A DNA stretch of 64,000 nt. It comes from Planctomycetota bacterium. GTDB lineage: Bacteria > Planctomycetota > PLA2. Made by a program: the position numbers and the translations under genes. The notes beneath the pieces are model-generated. The model made no database searches. It was given only the letters and a program-made list of their open reading frames with translations, and had not been told where the DNA came from. Shown here piece by piece: positions 36,148-45,400 of this stretch (its first letter is position 1; every line of letters starts with the position of its first letter). The DNA lies in NCBI GenBank assembly GCA_021776785.1, contig JAJFFF010000051.1, positions 62,001 through 126,000 on the forward strand, given 5' to 3'.

Positions 36148-37103
36148 CGGTGCCGGCGAAGACGACTCCGGTACCGTCGCCGCATCGGTCGAGCTGGCCG
36201 CAGCGCGTGATGGCGATCGTCGCGTTGGGCTTTTTCCTCGCCGGCTGCGTCATGCTCGCAGACTGGTTGCAGGGCCGGAACCGACTCGGCCCTCCGGGTA
36301 CGGCGGCCGCCGCGCAGCGCGCGGGAGATCCGTCAGCCGGCGCCGCGGCACACTTGGCGCTGGCAGACCACGATATCGATCCGCGCGTGTTCGCCTACCG
36401 CAACAAGCGCGTTCGCTTCGGTCCGGTGCGTCGCGATCGACTCGGCAAGAACAAGGCGTTCTTTTTCGCAGGCCCGTCACCCGACGGACCCGACGTCGTG
36501 TTCGGCGAAATCGTCGCGCGCGCCGCACGCGGTATGACGAACCGCCTTCAAACCGAACTTCTCAACGCCGGGCCGTCCGCGCAGCGCGCGCTGCGGTTTC
36601 AACACAGCGTGGGGAAGATGCCGGGGGGGGCGTATCTGTTGCGGCTCCCGGCCGATGTCGCCTCGGCGCAGCGAGGGCGCACCCGCTTGGAGCCGGGCGT
36701 GGTCATGCTCGCGTATGAGTGCGGGACGTTTTGGGAGTACGTTTGCTTCTATCTCCCGCAAGGTCTCGACGTCGGCGCGCTGGTCGACGCGTATCAGCCG
36801 AAGCCGGACGCGCTGTCCGATCTCGGCGACGTGGGGCGGTATCTCGAACCCACGCTGGACCTGGGCGGCGGCGACACGCGTCTACGCACGATGTTGTGTA
36901 AGGCGCGCGGCACGACGGGCGCCGCCGTCGACGGAACGCTACGCGCACTCGAACGCGCGGGTTGGACGCGCATCCATCGCAGCGACGAGGCCCAAGAGAG
37001 CGTGTACGTACTCACGCGGAAACAGGGAGAGTTATGGATTCACACAACCGACCGCGCGGCCGAGCGTGGGGTGGTCACCGTTATGATCGCGAGGACGAGT
37101 TGA
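36144..37103 (+). CDS. Unknown membrane-anchored protein of the Tad locus
   Basis: A 319-residue protein with one N-terminal TM (VMAIVALGFFLAGCVMLADW) whose segment contains a Cys. The rest is periplasmic and I do not recognise it: VRFGPVRRDRLGKNKAFFFA, an ECGTFWEYVCFYLPQG strand and a C-terminal ferredoxin-like stretch (TLRALERAGWTRIHRSDEA ... VVTVMIARTS). The start overlaps the previous stop by four bases. An eight-G run at about 36623-36630 inside the coding sequence could be slippery. A Tad accessory role is inferred from position. Confidence 0.7.
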   Translation: MTVPAKTTPVPSPHRSSWPQRVMAIVALGFFLAGCVMLADWLQGRNRLGPPGTAAAAQRAGDPSAGAAAHLALADHDIDPRVFAYRNKRVRFGPVRRDRLGKNKAFFFAGPSPDGPDVVFGEIVARAARGMTNRLQTELLNAGPSAQRALRFQHSVGKMPGGAYLLRLPADVASAQRGRTRLEPGVVMLAYECGTFWEYVCFYLPQGLDVGALVDAYQPKPDALSDLGDVGRYLEPTLDLGGGDTRLRTMLCKARGTTGAAVDGTLRALERAGWTRIHRSDEAQESVYVLTRKQGELWIHTTDRAAERGVVTVMIARTS

Positions 37104-37155
37104 TGCGTCGCCAAGTACGGAGCACACGTTTCGAACAAGCGGCGGGAGGTGGAGA

Positions 37156-37860
37156 GTGAAGGGTAAAGGACTCATTGTCGTCGCCGTCCTGCTGGGCGTC
37201 GTCGTCGTCTTCCTGGTGAACCAGCGCCTTGGTTCGCTGGAGAAGAAAGCGAATCCAAAGCTGGCGACGTTTTATCAAGCGTCGTCCGACATCGCACCCG
37301 GCACACCGTTGCGATCCCTTTTGACCGGCAAGTCGCCGCGCGTCAAGAAGGTGACAAGTGTCCCCGTTTCGTTCGCGCGCGAGTTTCCCGATGCGATCGA
37401 CAACAGCGAACTGAAATGGGCGATGGGCAAGACGATCCATCGCACGATCCGTGCTGGCGAGTTCCTCCGCATCTCGCACCTGTCTCCGCTGACCGATACC
37501 GAAGTGCGCGCGCGGCTCCCGGAGGGCACGGTGGCGCTCGCGATCAGCGTTTCGCAGGACACGTCCGTCGGCTATCTCGTGGGGCCCGGAGACAAGGTCG
37601 ACGTCTATCTGGTCACGACGAAACAGGACGCCAATGCGCCGGGCGGTGTGAAGGCGACCTCGCAAAAGGTCGGCGCGGACGTCGAAGTCTTCGCTGTCGA
37701 CAACGTGATTCGTCGCTCGGACGGCACGGTGACGCGCCCGCGCGGATCGTCGTATCGGTCGGTGACGCTGGCCGCCGCGCCCGCGCAGATCGAACGCCTG
37801 ATGGAAGCGCGCGAACTCGGACGCCTGACGCTGGTGCTGAGAGGACGGGCGCCGCGCTAG
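37156..37860 (+). CDS. cpaB: Flp pilus assembly protein CpaB/RcpC
   Basis: A 234-residue protein starting at GTG with GGAGGTGGAGA upstream. It has a single N-terminal TM (LIVVAVLLGVVVVFLVNQRL), then a SAF domain (ASSDIAPGTPL ... IHRTIRAGEFLRISHLSPL) and the CpaB C-terminal RcpC domain (EGTVALAISVSQDTSVGYLVGPGDKVDVYLV). CpaB sits in the periplasm near the secretin. No secretin gene is in this locus. Confidence 0.9.
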   Translation: MKGKGLIVVAVLLGVVVVFLVNQRLGSLEKKANPKLATFYQASSDIAPGTPLRSLLTGKSPRVKKVTSVPVSFAREFPDAIDNSELKWAMGKTIHRTIRAGEFLRISHLSPLTDTEVRARLPEGTVALAISVSQDTSVGYLVGPGDKVDVYLVTTKQDANAPGGVKATSQKVGADVEVFAVDNVIRRSDGTVTRPRGSSYRSVTLAAAPAQIERLMEARELGRLTLVLRGRAPR

Positions 37861-37872
37861 CGGTGCGACTCC

Positions 37873-39741
37873 GTGTTTCATCTCCGGATCTTTGACGGCC
37901 AGCACCAGCAAGTGCGCGTGGAAGAGGTGCGCACGCGCAGCGTCAAGCTGGGGCGCTCCACGACCTGCGACATCGTGTTGCCGTCGCCGTACGTGTCGCG
38001 CGAGCACGCCCTGATCCGAGTCGAGGACGGTCGTTTTGTGCTCGAAGCGGTCGGCATGAACCCCTCGTTTGTCGCGGGGCAAGAGGTCACGGCCAGCCAA
38101 TCGCTGCCCGTTCGCCCGCACGACGAGATCCGGATCGCCGAATACACGATCTTTATCGAGGCGCCCGAGACCAAGTCCGCCGAGGACTTCGATGTCTCGC
38201 GCGAACTCGCCAAGTTAGAGCTCGAACTGCACGCGCAGCTGTTGGAGCGCGTCGACCTGACCGGAACCGATCACGCCGACAACCAGCGCATGCAAAACGT
38301 GTTGGAAGAGCTGGTGCGGGCGCGCGTCCCCGATGCGAGTTCCGGCGCGCCCGCCGAAGTCGTGTCACACGCCTTGCGCGAGACGATGTACTGCGAGATT
38401 GTCCAGGAGGCGATGCGCCGGACGGCTGGCAACGACGCCGCCCAGCGCATCGGCGGCTGGACGGCGATGCTCGACGACATGATGGGCAACGTCGTCCGCG
38501 AGTTTTGCGCCAAGATCGGCATTTCCGGCGAACGCGGTAAGTTGCGATCGGACCTGCGCTTGATCGACGCCAAGTTTCCCACGCTGTTTGTCGCGTTCGA
38601 GAGCCAAGCGTCGGATCAGGTGCGCACGCTGTTTGTGCAGCGCTTCTTGCAGCGCGAAATTCTAAACCTCGTCTGCGGGTTCGGGCCGTTGCAAGACTTA
38701 CTGGAGCTGCCGAGCGTGAGCGAGATCATGGTGATCCACAAGGATCTGATCTACGTCGAGCGCGACGGCGAGCTGGAGCGTTTGCACCGAACGTTCATCA
38801 CCGACGAGATCTTGTTGAGCGTTATTCAACGCATCGTCGAGCCGCTCGGTCGCCGTATCGATCGCTCGACGCCGCTTGTGGACGCGCGCCTCCCGGACGG
38901 GTCGCGCGTCAACGCCGTGATTCCGCCGCTCGCCGTCAAAGGACCGTGTTTGACCATCCGTATGTTCAGCAAAGAGCCGCTGACGATGGATGACCTGATC
39001 TCGTTCGGCTCGCTGACCGCCCAGGCCGCCGGGTTCTTGCAGGCGTGCGTGCGCGGGCACCGCAACGTCGTGGTCTCGGGCGGAACCGGCTCGGGTAAGA
39101 CGACGCTACTCAACATCTTGTCCGGCTACATCGGCGAGGGCGAACGCATCCTCACGATCGAAGACTCCGCCGAGTTGCAGCTGCGGCAGCCGCACGTCGT
39201 CACGCTTGAAACGCGGCCGGCCAACGTCGAGGGCAAGGGCGCGTATACGATCCGCGACCTCGTCAAGAACGCGCTGCGCATGCGGCCCGATCGGATCGTG
39301 GTGGGTGAGTGCCGCGGCGGCGAAGCGTTGGACATGCTGCAGGCGATGAACACGGGCCACGACGGTTCGCTGACCACGTTGCACGCCAACAACCCCAAAG
39401 ACGCGTTGCTGCGCCTCGAAACGATGGTGTTGCAGGCCGTCGACCTGCCGGTGCGCGCCATCCGCGACCAGATCACGGCCGCGGTCCATATCATCATCCA
39501 GGCGTCGCGCCTGCCGAGCGGCAAGCGCATGGTCACCCACATCTCGGAGGTCGTCGGGATCGACCCGGAATCCGGTTCGGTGTTGACCAACGACATCTTC
39601 GAGGAGCGCGAGCAACAACTCCACTTCAGTGGGTATCTGCCGAGCTTCATGCAGCAACTGGTGAACGAGAGCTACCTCGATCCCCACGCATTGTTTGAGG
39701 CCGACGCTGCCGACGAAGCGGAAGTGAGGACCGAAGCGTGA
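37873..39741 (+). CDS. FHA-domain-fused TadA/CpaF secretion ATPase (second copy)
   Basis: A 622-residue protein starting at GTG. Residues about 20-100 are an FHA domain (KLGRSTTCDIVLPSPYVSREHALI, with the phospho-threonine-binding Gly-Arg, Ser and His). After a helical linker comes a full CpaF ATPase: [40 protein letters not shown], Walker [13 protein letters not shown] (near 403), ILTIEDSAELQLRQPHVVTL and [26 protein letters not shown] domains read phosphothreonine, so pilus ATPase assembly or activity is inferred to depend on a Ser/Thr kinase such as the one at 42451. The stop overlaps tadB by four bases. Confidence 0.93.
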   Translation: MFHLRIFDGQHQQVRVEEVRTRSVKLGRSTTCDIVLPSPYVSREHALIRVEDGRFVLEAVGMNPSFVAGQEVTASQSLPVRPHDEIRIAEYTIFIEAPETKSAEDFDVSRELAKLELELHAQLLERVDLTGTDHADNQRMQNVLEELVRARVPDASSGAPAEVVSHALRETMYCEIVQEAMRRTAGNDAAQRIGGWTAMLDDMMGNVVREFCAKIGISGERGKLRSDLRLIDAKFPTLFVAFESQASDQVRTLFVQRFLQREILNLVCGFGPLQDLLELPSVSEIMVIHKDLIYVERDGELERLHRTFITDEILLSVIQRIVEPLGRRIDRSTPLVDARLPDGSRVNAVIPPLAVKGPCLTIRMFSKEPLTMDDLISFGSLTAQAAGFLQACVRGHRNVVVSGGTGSGKTTLLNILSGYIGEGERILTIEDSAELQLRQPHVVTLETRPANVEGKGAYTIRDLVKNALRMRPDRIVVGECRGGEALDMLQAMNTGHDGSLTTLHANNPKDALLRLETMVLQAVDLPVRAIRDQITAAVHIIIQASRLPSGKRMVTHISEVVGIDPESGSVLTNDIFEEREQQLHFSGYLPSFMQQLVNESYLDPHALFEADAADEAEVRTEA

Positions 39742-40574
39742 CGACGACACCCGTGCTGCTCCTGCTCTCGTTTGCCGCCGTCGCCGTCGGTTGGCTGGCG
39801 TTGGCGCCGCTCGTGTCGCAATGGATGTCCAACCGCGCCGCCGAAGCGGAAGTCTTTCGGCGGCAGCTGCATTTGGAAAAGCCGCCGGCGTTTTCGATCT
39901 ACGGCGCGCCGCTCGTCGCGGCCGTTCTCTTCGTGCTGCTGACGATCGTCGGCGCTTGGTTCGCCGGCGTCGTGTTGGGATTTATCGTCTTTAAGTTTCT
40001 CGACGCCATGCCGCGCCAGGCCGTCAAGAAGCGCGCGGTCAAATTCGACGGTCAACTCGCCGACGCGTTGGTCGGACTGTCGAACAGCCTCCGCGCGGGG
40101 CTCTCGCTGCCGCAGGCTGTCAAGCAGGTGGCGACGGGATTCTCCGGACCGATTGCGCAGGAGTTTGCGGACGCGTTTCGCGAATATGAACTTGGCAAAC
40201 CGATCGAGCAGGCGTTTGAAGATGTGCGCGAGCGCATCGATAGCCGCAACTACGGCTTGGCCGTGTCGGCGTTTCGCGTCGGCAAGGAGCGCGGCGGCAA
40301 TCTCGCGGAGGTGTTCGAAAAAATTGCGACGTCGATTCGCGAGATCTGGCGGTTGGAAGAGCACGTGAAGACGATCACCACGCAAGGTCGCTCAAGCGCG
40401 CGGTTCATGACGATGATGCCGGCGGTGTTCTTGGTTCTTCTCTACGTCATGGATTCCGATTCGATGATGCTCTTGTTCACCGATCCGCTGGGGATCGGGA
40501 TCTTAACGGTCGTGCTGCTGATCAATGTGATCGGCCATCTTTGGATTCGTCGCATCCTTGCGGTGGACGTGTAG
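39738..40574 (+). CDS. tadB: Tad inner-membrane platform protein TadB
   Basis: A 278-residue protein starting at GTG inside the ATPase stop (GTGA). TMs are at the N terminus (two) and C terminus (two), with a T2SSF cytoplasmic helical domain (FDGQLADALVGLSNSLRAGLSLPQAV, FAFRVGKERGGNLAEVFEKIA). With TadC it forms the platform that couples the ATPase to pilin polymerisation. Confidence 0.93.
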   Translation: MTTTPVLLLLSFAAVAVGWLALAPLVSQWMSNRAAEAEVFRRQLHLEKPPAFSIYGAPLVAAVLFVLLTIVGAWFAGVVLGFIVFKFLDAMPRQAVKKRAVKFDGQLADALVGLSNSLRAGLSLPQAVKQVATGFSGPIAQEFADAFREYELGKPIEQAFEDVRERIDSRNYGLAVSAFRVGKERGGNLAEVFEKIATSIREIWRLEEHVKTITTQGRSSARFMTMMPAVFLVLLYVMDSDSMMLLFTDPLGIGILTVVLLINVIGHLWIRRILAVDV

Positions 40575-40586
40575 AGAGGAGTTGGC

Positions 40587-41486
40587 ATGCCGCTTCCTGC
40601 GATCTACGGTTTGATCGTCCTCTGGTTTGCGATCTTGGGGATGATCGTCGTCGAATTCCGTAAGTTCGAATACGACTACAACGTCATGCCCGACGTCATG
40701 CGGGGACGGCGTGAGCGCGCGCTCGCGAACTCGGCGTGGCTGCGCATGGTCGAACCGATGGCCAACGGCTTCGCGGCCATGGTGCCGTTGCTCGGTATCG
40801 AAGGGCATCGCGCGCGCGTGCGCAAAAACCTCGTGCATTCGGGTAACCCCGACGGGCACACGGCCGAGACTTTTGTTGGGTATTGCATGGCTACGTCCGT
40901 GCTCACCTACACGGGCGTGTTTGCTCTGTTTTTGTTGTTGACCGGCGAGGTGCGACCGTTCCTCGGACTCGTCCCGGCGCTTCTTGCGTACTGGGTGCCG
41001 CTGCAGGGGCTGCAGACGCGCGCGGCGCAGCGTCGGATCTTGATCGACCGACACATGCCGTACTTTCTCGACCTCATGTCGCTGACGATGGGGGCCGGTT
41101 CGACCTTTCTGGAAGCGTGCGAGTCGATCAACGACGGTCCCGCCGAGGGCGCGCTCGTCGAAGAGCTCGGCATCATGTTGTCCGAGGTGCGCGCGGGAAC
41201 GCGTTTCACCGACGCGCTTGCGAACATGACCAAACGCAGCGACAGCGAGGAGCTGGCGCTGATGGTGCAAGCCGTCCGGCAAGGCGAAGAGCTCGGCACG
41301 CCGCTCGTCGAAGTGTTTGAGGTGCAGGCGGAGACGAATCGCTACCGGCGCACCAAACGCGGCGAGCAGTTGGCCGCGAAGCTGCCGAACCGTTTGGCCG
41401 TGCCGAACACGGTGCTGATGTTGGCCGTGCTGATCTTGCTGTTTGGCCCGATCATTGTGAAAGCTGTGCGTGGAGACTTGATGTAA
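40587..41486 (+). CDS. tadC: Tad inner-membrane platform protein TadC
   Basis: A 299-residue protein with a GAGAGGAG ribosome site. A T2SSF domain (HMPYFLDLMSLTMGAGSTFL followed by EACESINDG, MVQAVRQGEELGTPLVEVFE) lies between N-terminal TMs and a C-terminal TM (VLMLAVLILLFGPIIVKAV). Partner of TadB. The stop overlaps the start of the FHA gene by one base (TAATG). Confidence 0.92.
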   Translation: MPLPAIYGLIVLWFAILGMIVVEFRKFEYDYNVMPDVMRGRRERALANSAWLRMVEPMANGFAAMVPLLGIEGHRARVRKNLVHSGNPDGHTAETFVGYCMATSVLTYTGVFALFLLLTGEVRPFLGLVPALLAYWVPLQGLQTRAAQRRILIDRHMPYFLDLMSLTMGAGSTFLEACESINDGPAEGALVEELGIMLSEVRAGTRFTDALANMTKRSDSEELALMVQAVRQGEELGTPLVEVFEVQAETNRYRRTKRGEQLAAKLPNRLAVPNTVLMLAVLILLFGPIIVKAVRGDLM

Positions 41487-42442
41487 TGGCGAAGTCGCGA
41501 CCGACGCACTGTCTGATTCGAATCAAAGCCGAGGGGCAGCCGGATCGCACCGAGGACTTGCTTGGGCCGTCGTACTCGTTTGGGCGAGGCGATCCCGAAG
41601 GGAAGATCCGTGTCGATTTCGCGGTGGCTTCCGACCAGCACCTTTCGCGTGAACACTGTCGCCTCCTCAAGAAGGGCGACGGCTACGTCGTCGAAAACCT
41701 GAGTCCGAACGGGACTTATGTAAACGGCAAGCTCGTGGAGGCGCCGCGCGTCTTAAAACACAAGGACAGAATCGAGATTGGCGCCGGCACACTGCTCGAG
41801 TTTCTCAAGATGACCGACGTCGATCGTCATCGCGAGCTACACGGCGCGGTGGCGGATAGCGCGGTCGAGGAAGCGGCCGCGGGCGCGCCGAAGAAATCGA
41901 TTCTCCAGAGCCCGTGGCTGTGGGGGATGCTGATTTTTTACGGCTTGATCGCGCTCGTCGTGATGACCGCGGTCGGAAACAAAAAAGAGCACATTGTTGC
42001 GCCGCAAGGCGGCCCGTTCTTCGGCTCGCTCATGACCAACAAACTGAACGCGGCGGCCTCGTCGGATGCGGCGCTGAAGCGGGAAGCCCAAGCGATTTTT
42101 GACCGCGCGGTCCGGCGCTACGGAGGCGAAGGTGTGACCCGTGGCGCCAACGCGTACTACTTGGTGCAAGACATCCAGCGCGCGCTGGCCCTCTTGGGCT
42201 ACGAATCGGTCGAGTCCGCCGCTGCTCGCGAGCCGATGGCGAAGCTGGCGAGCCAGACGGTGATTCAGCTCGAATCGCGAGTCGGCGATTGGTATCGCGA
42301 AGCGCGTCAATTCCATGAATCCAGGCACTGGGCGCAGGCCCGCCGCCGCTATGCTCAGATCGAAGCCGCGATTCCTGACCGTTCCGTTCCGGTGCGCAGG
42401 TATGCTGCACACTGGGCGTATCGACTCCGCAAATACCGATAA
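41486..42442 (+). CDS. FHA-domain membrane protein of the Tad locus
   Basis: A 318-residue protein. An FHA domain (residues about 25-110) has all core residues: YSFGRGDPEGKIRVDFAVAS, HLSREHCRLL, ENLSPNGTYVNGKLV. A single TM (about 150-170, MLIFYGLIALVVMTAVGN) follows a Lys-rich stretch. The C-terminal half is a helical TPR-like domain (RALALLGYESVE, WYREARQFHESRHWAQARRR). The FHA faces the cytoplasm and the tail the periplasm, by inference. It precedes the kinase gene by eight bases and is a likely phospho-reader or scaffold for it. Confidence 0.85.
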   Translation: MAKSRPTHCLIRIKAEGQPDRTEDLLGPSYSFGRGDPEGKIRVDFAVASDQHLSREHCRLLKKGDGYVVENLSPNGTYVNGKLVEAPRVLKHKDRIEIGAGTLLEFLKMTDVDRHRELHGAVADSAVEEAAAGAPKKSILQSPWLWGMLIFYGLIALVVMTAVGNKKEHIVAPQGGPFFGSLMTNKLNAAASSDAALKREAQAIFDRAVRRYGGEGVTRGANAYYLVQDIQRALALLGYESVESAAAREPMAKLASQTVIQLESRVGDWYREARQFHESRHWAQARRRYAQIEAAIPDRSVPVRRYAAHWAYRLRKYR

Positions 42443-42450
42443 GAACTGAC

Positions 42451-45400
42451 ATGAGTGCTCCGCTGAACCCGACAAAACTCATCGGGGCGACCCTCGACGA
42501 CCGCTACGAGATTTTGGAACGCCTTCATGTGGGCGGGATGGGCACGGTTTACCTAGCGACCGACCAACGTCTCGAGCGCAAGGTCGTCGTCAAGATCCCG
42601 CACGCGACGTTGCTGGCCGAGAAGGGGTTCACCGACCGTTTCCAGCGCGAAATTAAGAGCCTCATGAAGCTCGAGCATCCGCACATCGTCAAAGTGCTCG
42701 ATGCCGGCAAGCTCGACCTACTTCCCTTCGCGGTGTTTCAGCATCTCGGTGGCGGCTCGCTGGCGCAGGCCATCGCGGACGCGGGCGGACGGCAGTCCGT
42801 GTCCGAGGTCGTCGCGTGGTTGCGCCACGTCGCGCCCGCGCTCGAATTCATGCACAAGAAAAAGACGTTGCACCGCGACGTCAAGCCGTCGAACTTGCTG
42901 TTCGATGAAGACGGCAACTTGATCATTGCCGACTTCGGCGTTGTCAAGGCGTACGACCGCACGGACGGGGACTTGGAACTCACAATGAAGGGGCAGGTGC
43001 CCGGATCGCCGGAGTTCATGGCGCCCGAATCGTTGACGACCGCCGATCTTACGCCCGCCTACGATCAGTTCGCGTTGGGCGTCACGGTTTACCTCGCACT
43101 TTCCGGGCGACTACCCGCCGAGTACAAGAACCCGCTCGAAGCGTTGATTCGAAAGCAACCGCCGACGCCGTTGTCAGAGACGGCGCCGCATGTTCCGGCA
43201 GCGCTGGCCGATGCGGTGATGCGCACGCTCGCTGACAAGCCCGAAGACCGTTACGCCAGTTGCGGCGCGTTCCTGGCGGCGTTTGAAGCGGGCGTTGCGA
43301 GCGCGAGTGCGGGCGCGGCAGCCGGCAGCGAGACGGGGGACACGGCCGCGGCGCTCGACGCCGCGGTGAACGAGGGCGAGACCTTGTCGGCGCGTCCGAT
43401 TGTGGACGTGGGCGATCTTGAGTTCGCGACGATTCCGCAGGGCACGCCGGTCCCACGCACCCCGAAGACCAGTGGTGCAAGCGATGCTTCGGGCCAGCCG
43501 CTTCCCATGCCCAGGCTGTCTCCGTCGGCGGTACCGGGCGGGGGGGCGACCGTCGCGCTGCCGTCCGATCTGCGGCGCAAGAGCAAGACGAACAAAGGGC
43601 TGCTGGCCGCGGTGATCGTCATGATCGCGGTGCTTGGTTTTGTCATCGCGGCGAAACTGTCGAAAAAGACCGCGAGCGTCGCCAAGCCGATCGCCGTCTT
43701 TGTGACCGAGCCGGCCGAAGGAACGGTTACACGCGAGCGCGTCATCGGTGTGCGCGGGCGCGTCGACAATCCCAAGGCGACGGTCTACGTCGATGGCAAG
43801 CGCGTGTCGCTGGCGGCCGACGGCGGGTTCTATGTCCAAGTCGAATTGCGCGGCCAAGGCAGTCAGATGATTGGTGTCGAGGCGTCCTTGAAGGGGGCCA
43901 AGACCGTGAGTGCGCAGCGCACGGTCGTCTTAGATCGAACCAAGCCGGAGCTCACGCTCACCGCACCGGCCGCCAACCATCGCACGCGCGAGTCGAGTGT
44001 GACGGTGCGCGGCAAGGCCAACGAAAAGGGCGTAACCGTTGCGGTCAACGGCGCGACGGTGGCCGTGGACGAGTCCGGCACTTTTTCGATCGACGTCCCG
44101 CTCGACCAGGAGGGCGAAATCGTCGTGGCGGTGTTGGCGCGCGATGCGGCGGGCAACGAAGAGCAACAGACGGTCAAGTTGTTTCGCGACGCGACGCCAC
44201 CGACGCTGACCGTTTCGTTTCCGCCGGCAGGCGGAGCACCGTTTGTGACTTCGGACGGTACGGTCGAAGTGCGCGGAATTGTGGGCGAGGCTGATGCCAA
44301 AGTTCTCGTGGCGGGCAAGCCCGTCGCGTTGGACGACAAGGGCGCGTTTTCCGTGGTTGTCGAACTGCCCGAAGCCGGGGAGCAGACGGTCGCCGTGAGC
44401 GCGGCCGACGCGTTGGGCAACACGGCCACGTCGAGTGTCCGTGTGAACCAGGACACGATGCTCGTGATGCACGAACCGGTGGACGGATTGGCGACGCGCG
44501 AGGCCAAGGTCACGGTGCGCGGGAAGGTGTACGGAAGTCAAACCGTGTTGACGGTGGCGGGTCACGTCGTGCAACCTGAGGCGGACGGTTCGTTCACGGT
44601 CGTGTACGAATTGCCCGCGGAAGGGCAGCACACGCTCGACGTTTCCGCCGAACGAGGCGGCGAGCCCGGCATCAAAGTCTCGCTGCGCGTGTTCTATGAC
44701 GCGACAGCGCCGACGATCTCCGTCACTTCGCCCAAGCCTGACATTAAGTTCTTTGGTAACAAAGTGCGCGTACAGGGTGTCGTGAAAGACAATTTCAAGT
44801 GCGAAGTGCTCGTCAACGGTCGTCCCGCCGAGATCGGCGCTGACGGTACCTGGAACTGTGTCGTTAAGTTGCCCGTCGGGACCGAGCGCATCGTGGCCGA
44901 GGCCGTCGATCGCGCCGGCAATCGCAGTGAGAAGATCGAACGCAAACTGATCGTGCCGGAACCGGCGTTCGCGGGCCTGACGCGTCGCGGTCGCAACCAA
45001 CAAGGGCTCTGGGAGTTCGCGCTCGAAAAGGACAAGACGGTCGTCTTGATTCTGATTCCCGAACGTTTGTACCGGCGGGGCGCGGCGGAAAACGACACGG
45101 CCGCGGCTCCCGATGAGTCGCCCGCGCGCTACCTTCGCGTCGGCCCGTACTTGATCGGGAAGACACCGGTTACGCGCGCGCAGTACACACGTTTTTGCGA
45201 GGCGACCAAGCGCGCGATTCCGCAAGGCGGTCCTGCCGAACACCCCGTGGTCAACGTCTCGCACGTCGACGCCACGGCGTATGCCGAGTGGGCGGGTCTG
45301 CGCTTGCCGAGCGAGGCCGAGTGGGAGTTGGCCGCGCGTGGCGGTGCCGGCGGACGGTTCCCGTGGGGCGACAATTGGAAGCCGCCCTTGGCAAACGCGG

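Noticed and set aside
37034..37159. Possible 41-codon ORF ending in the cpaB start (GTGA overlap)
   Set aside because: Arg/Gly-rich and overlaps the end of the previous gene in another frame; no ribosome site. The overlap with cpaB is suggestive but not enough.
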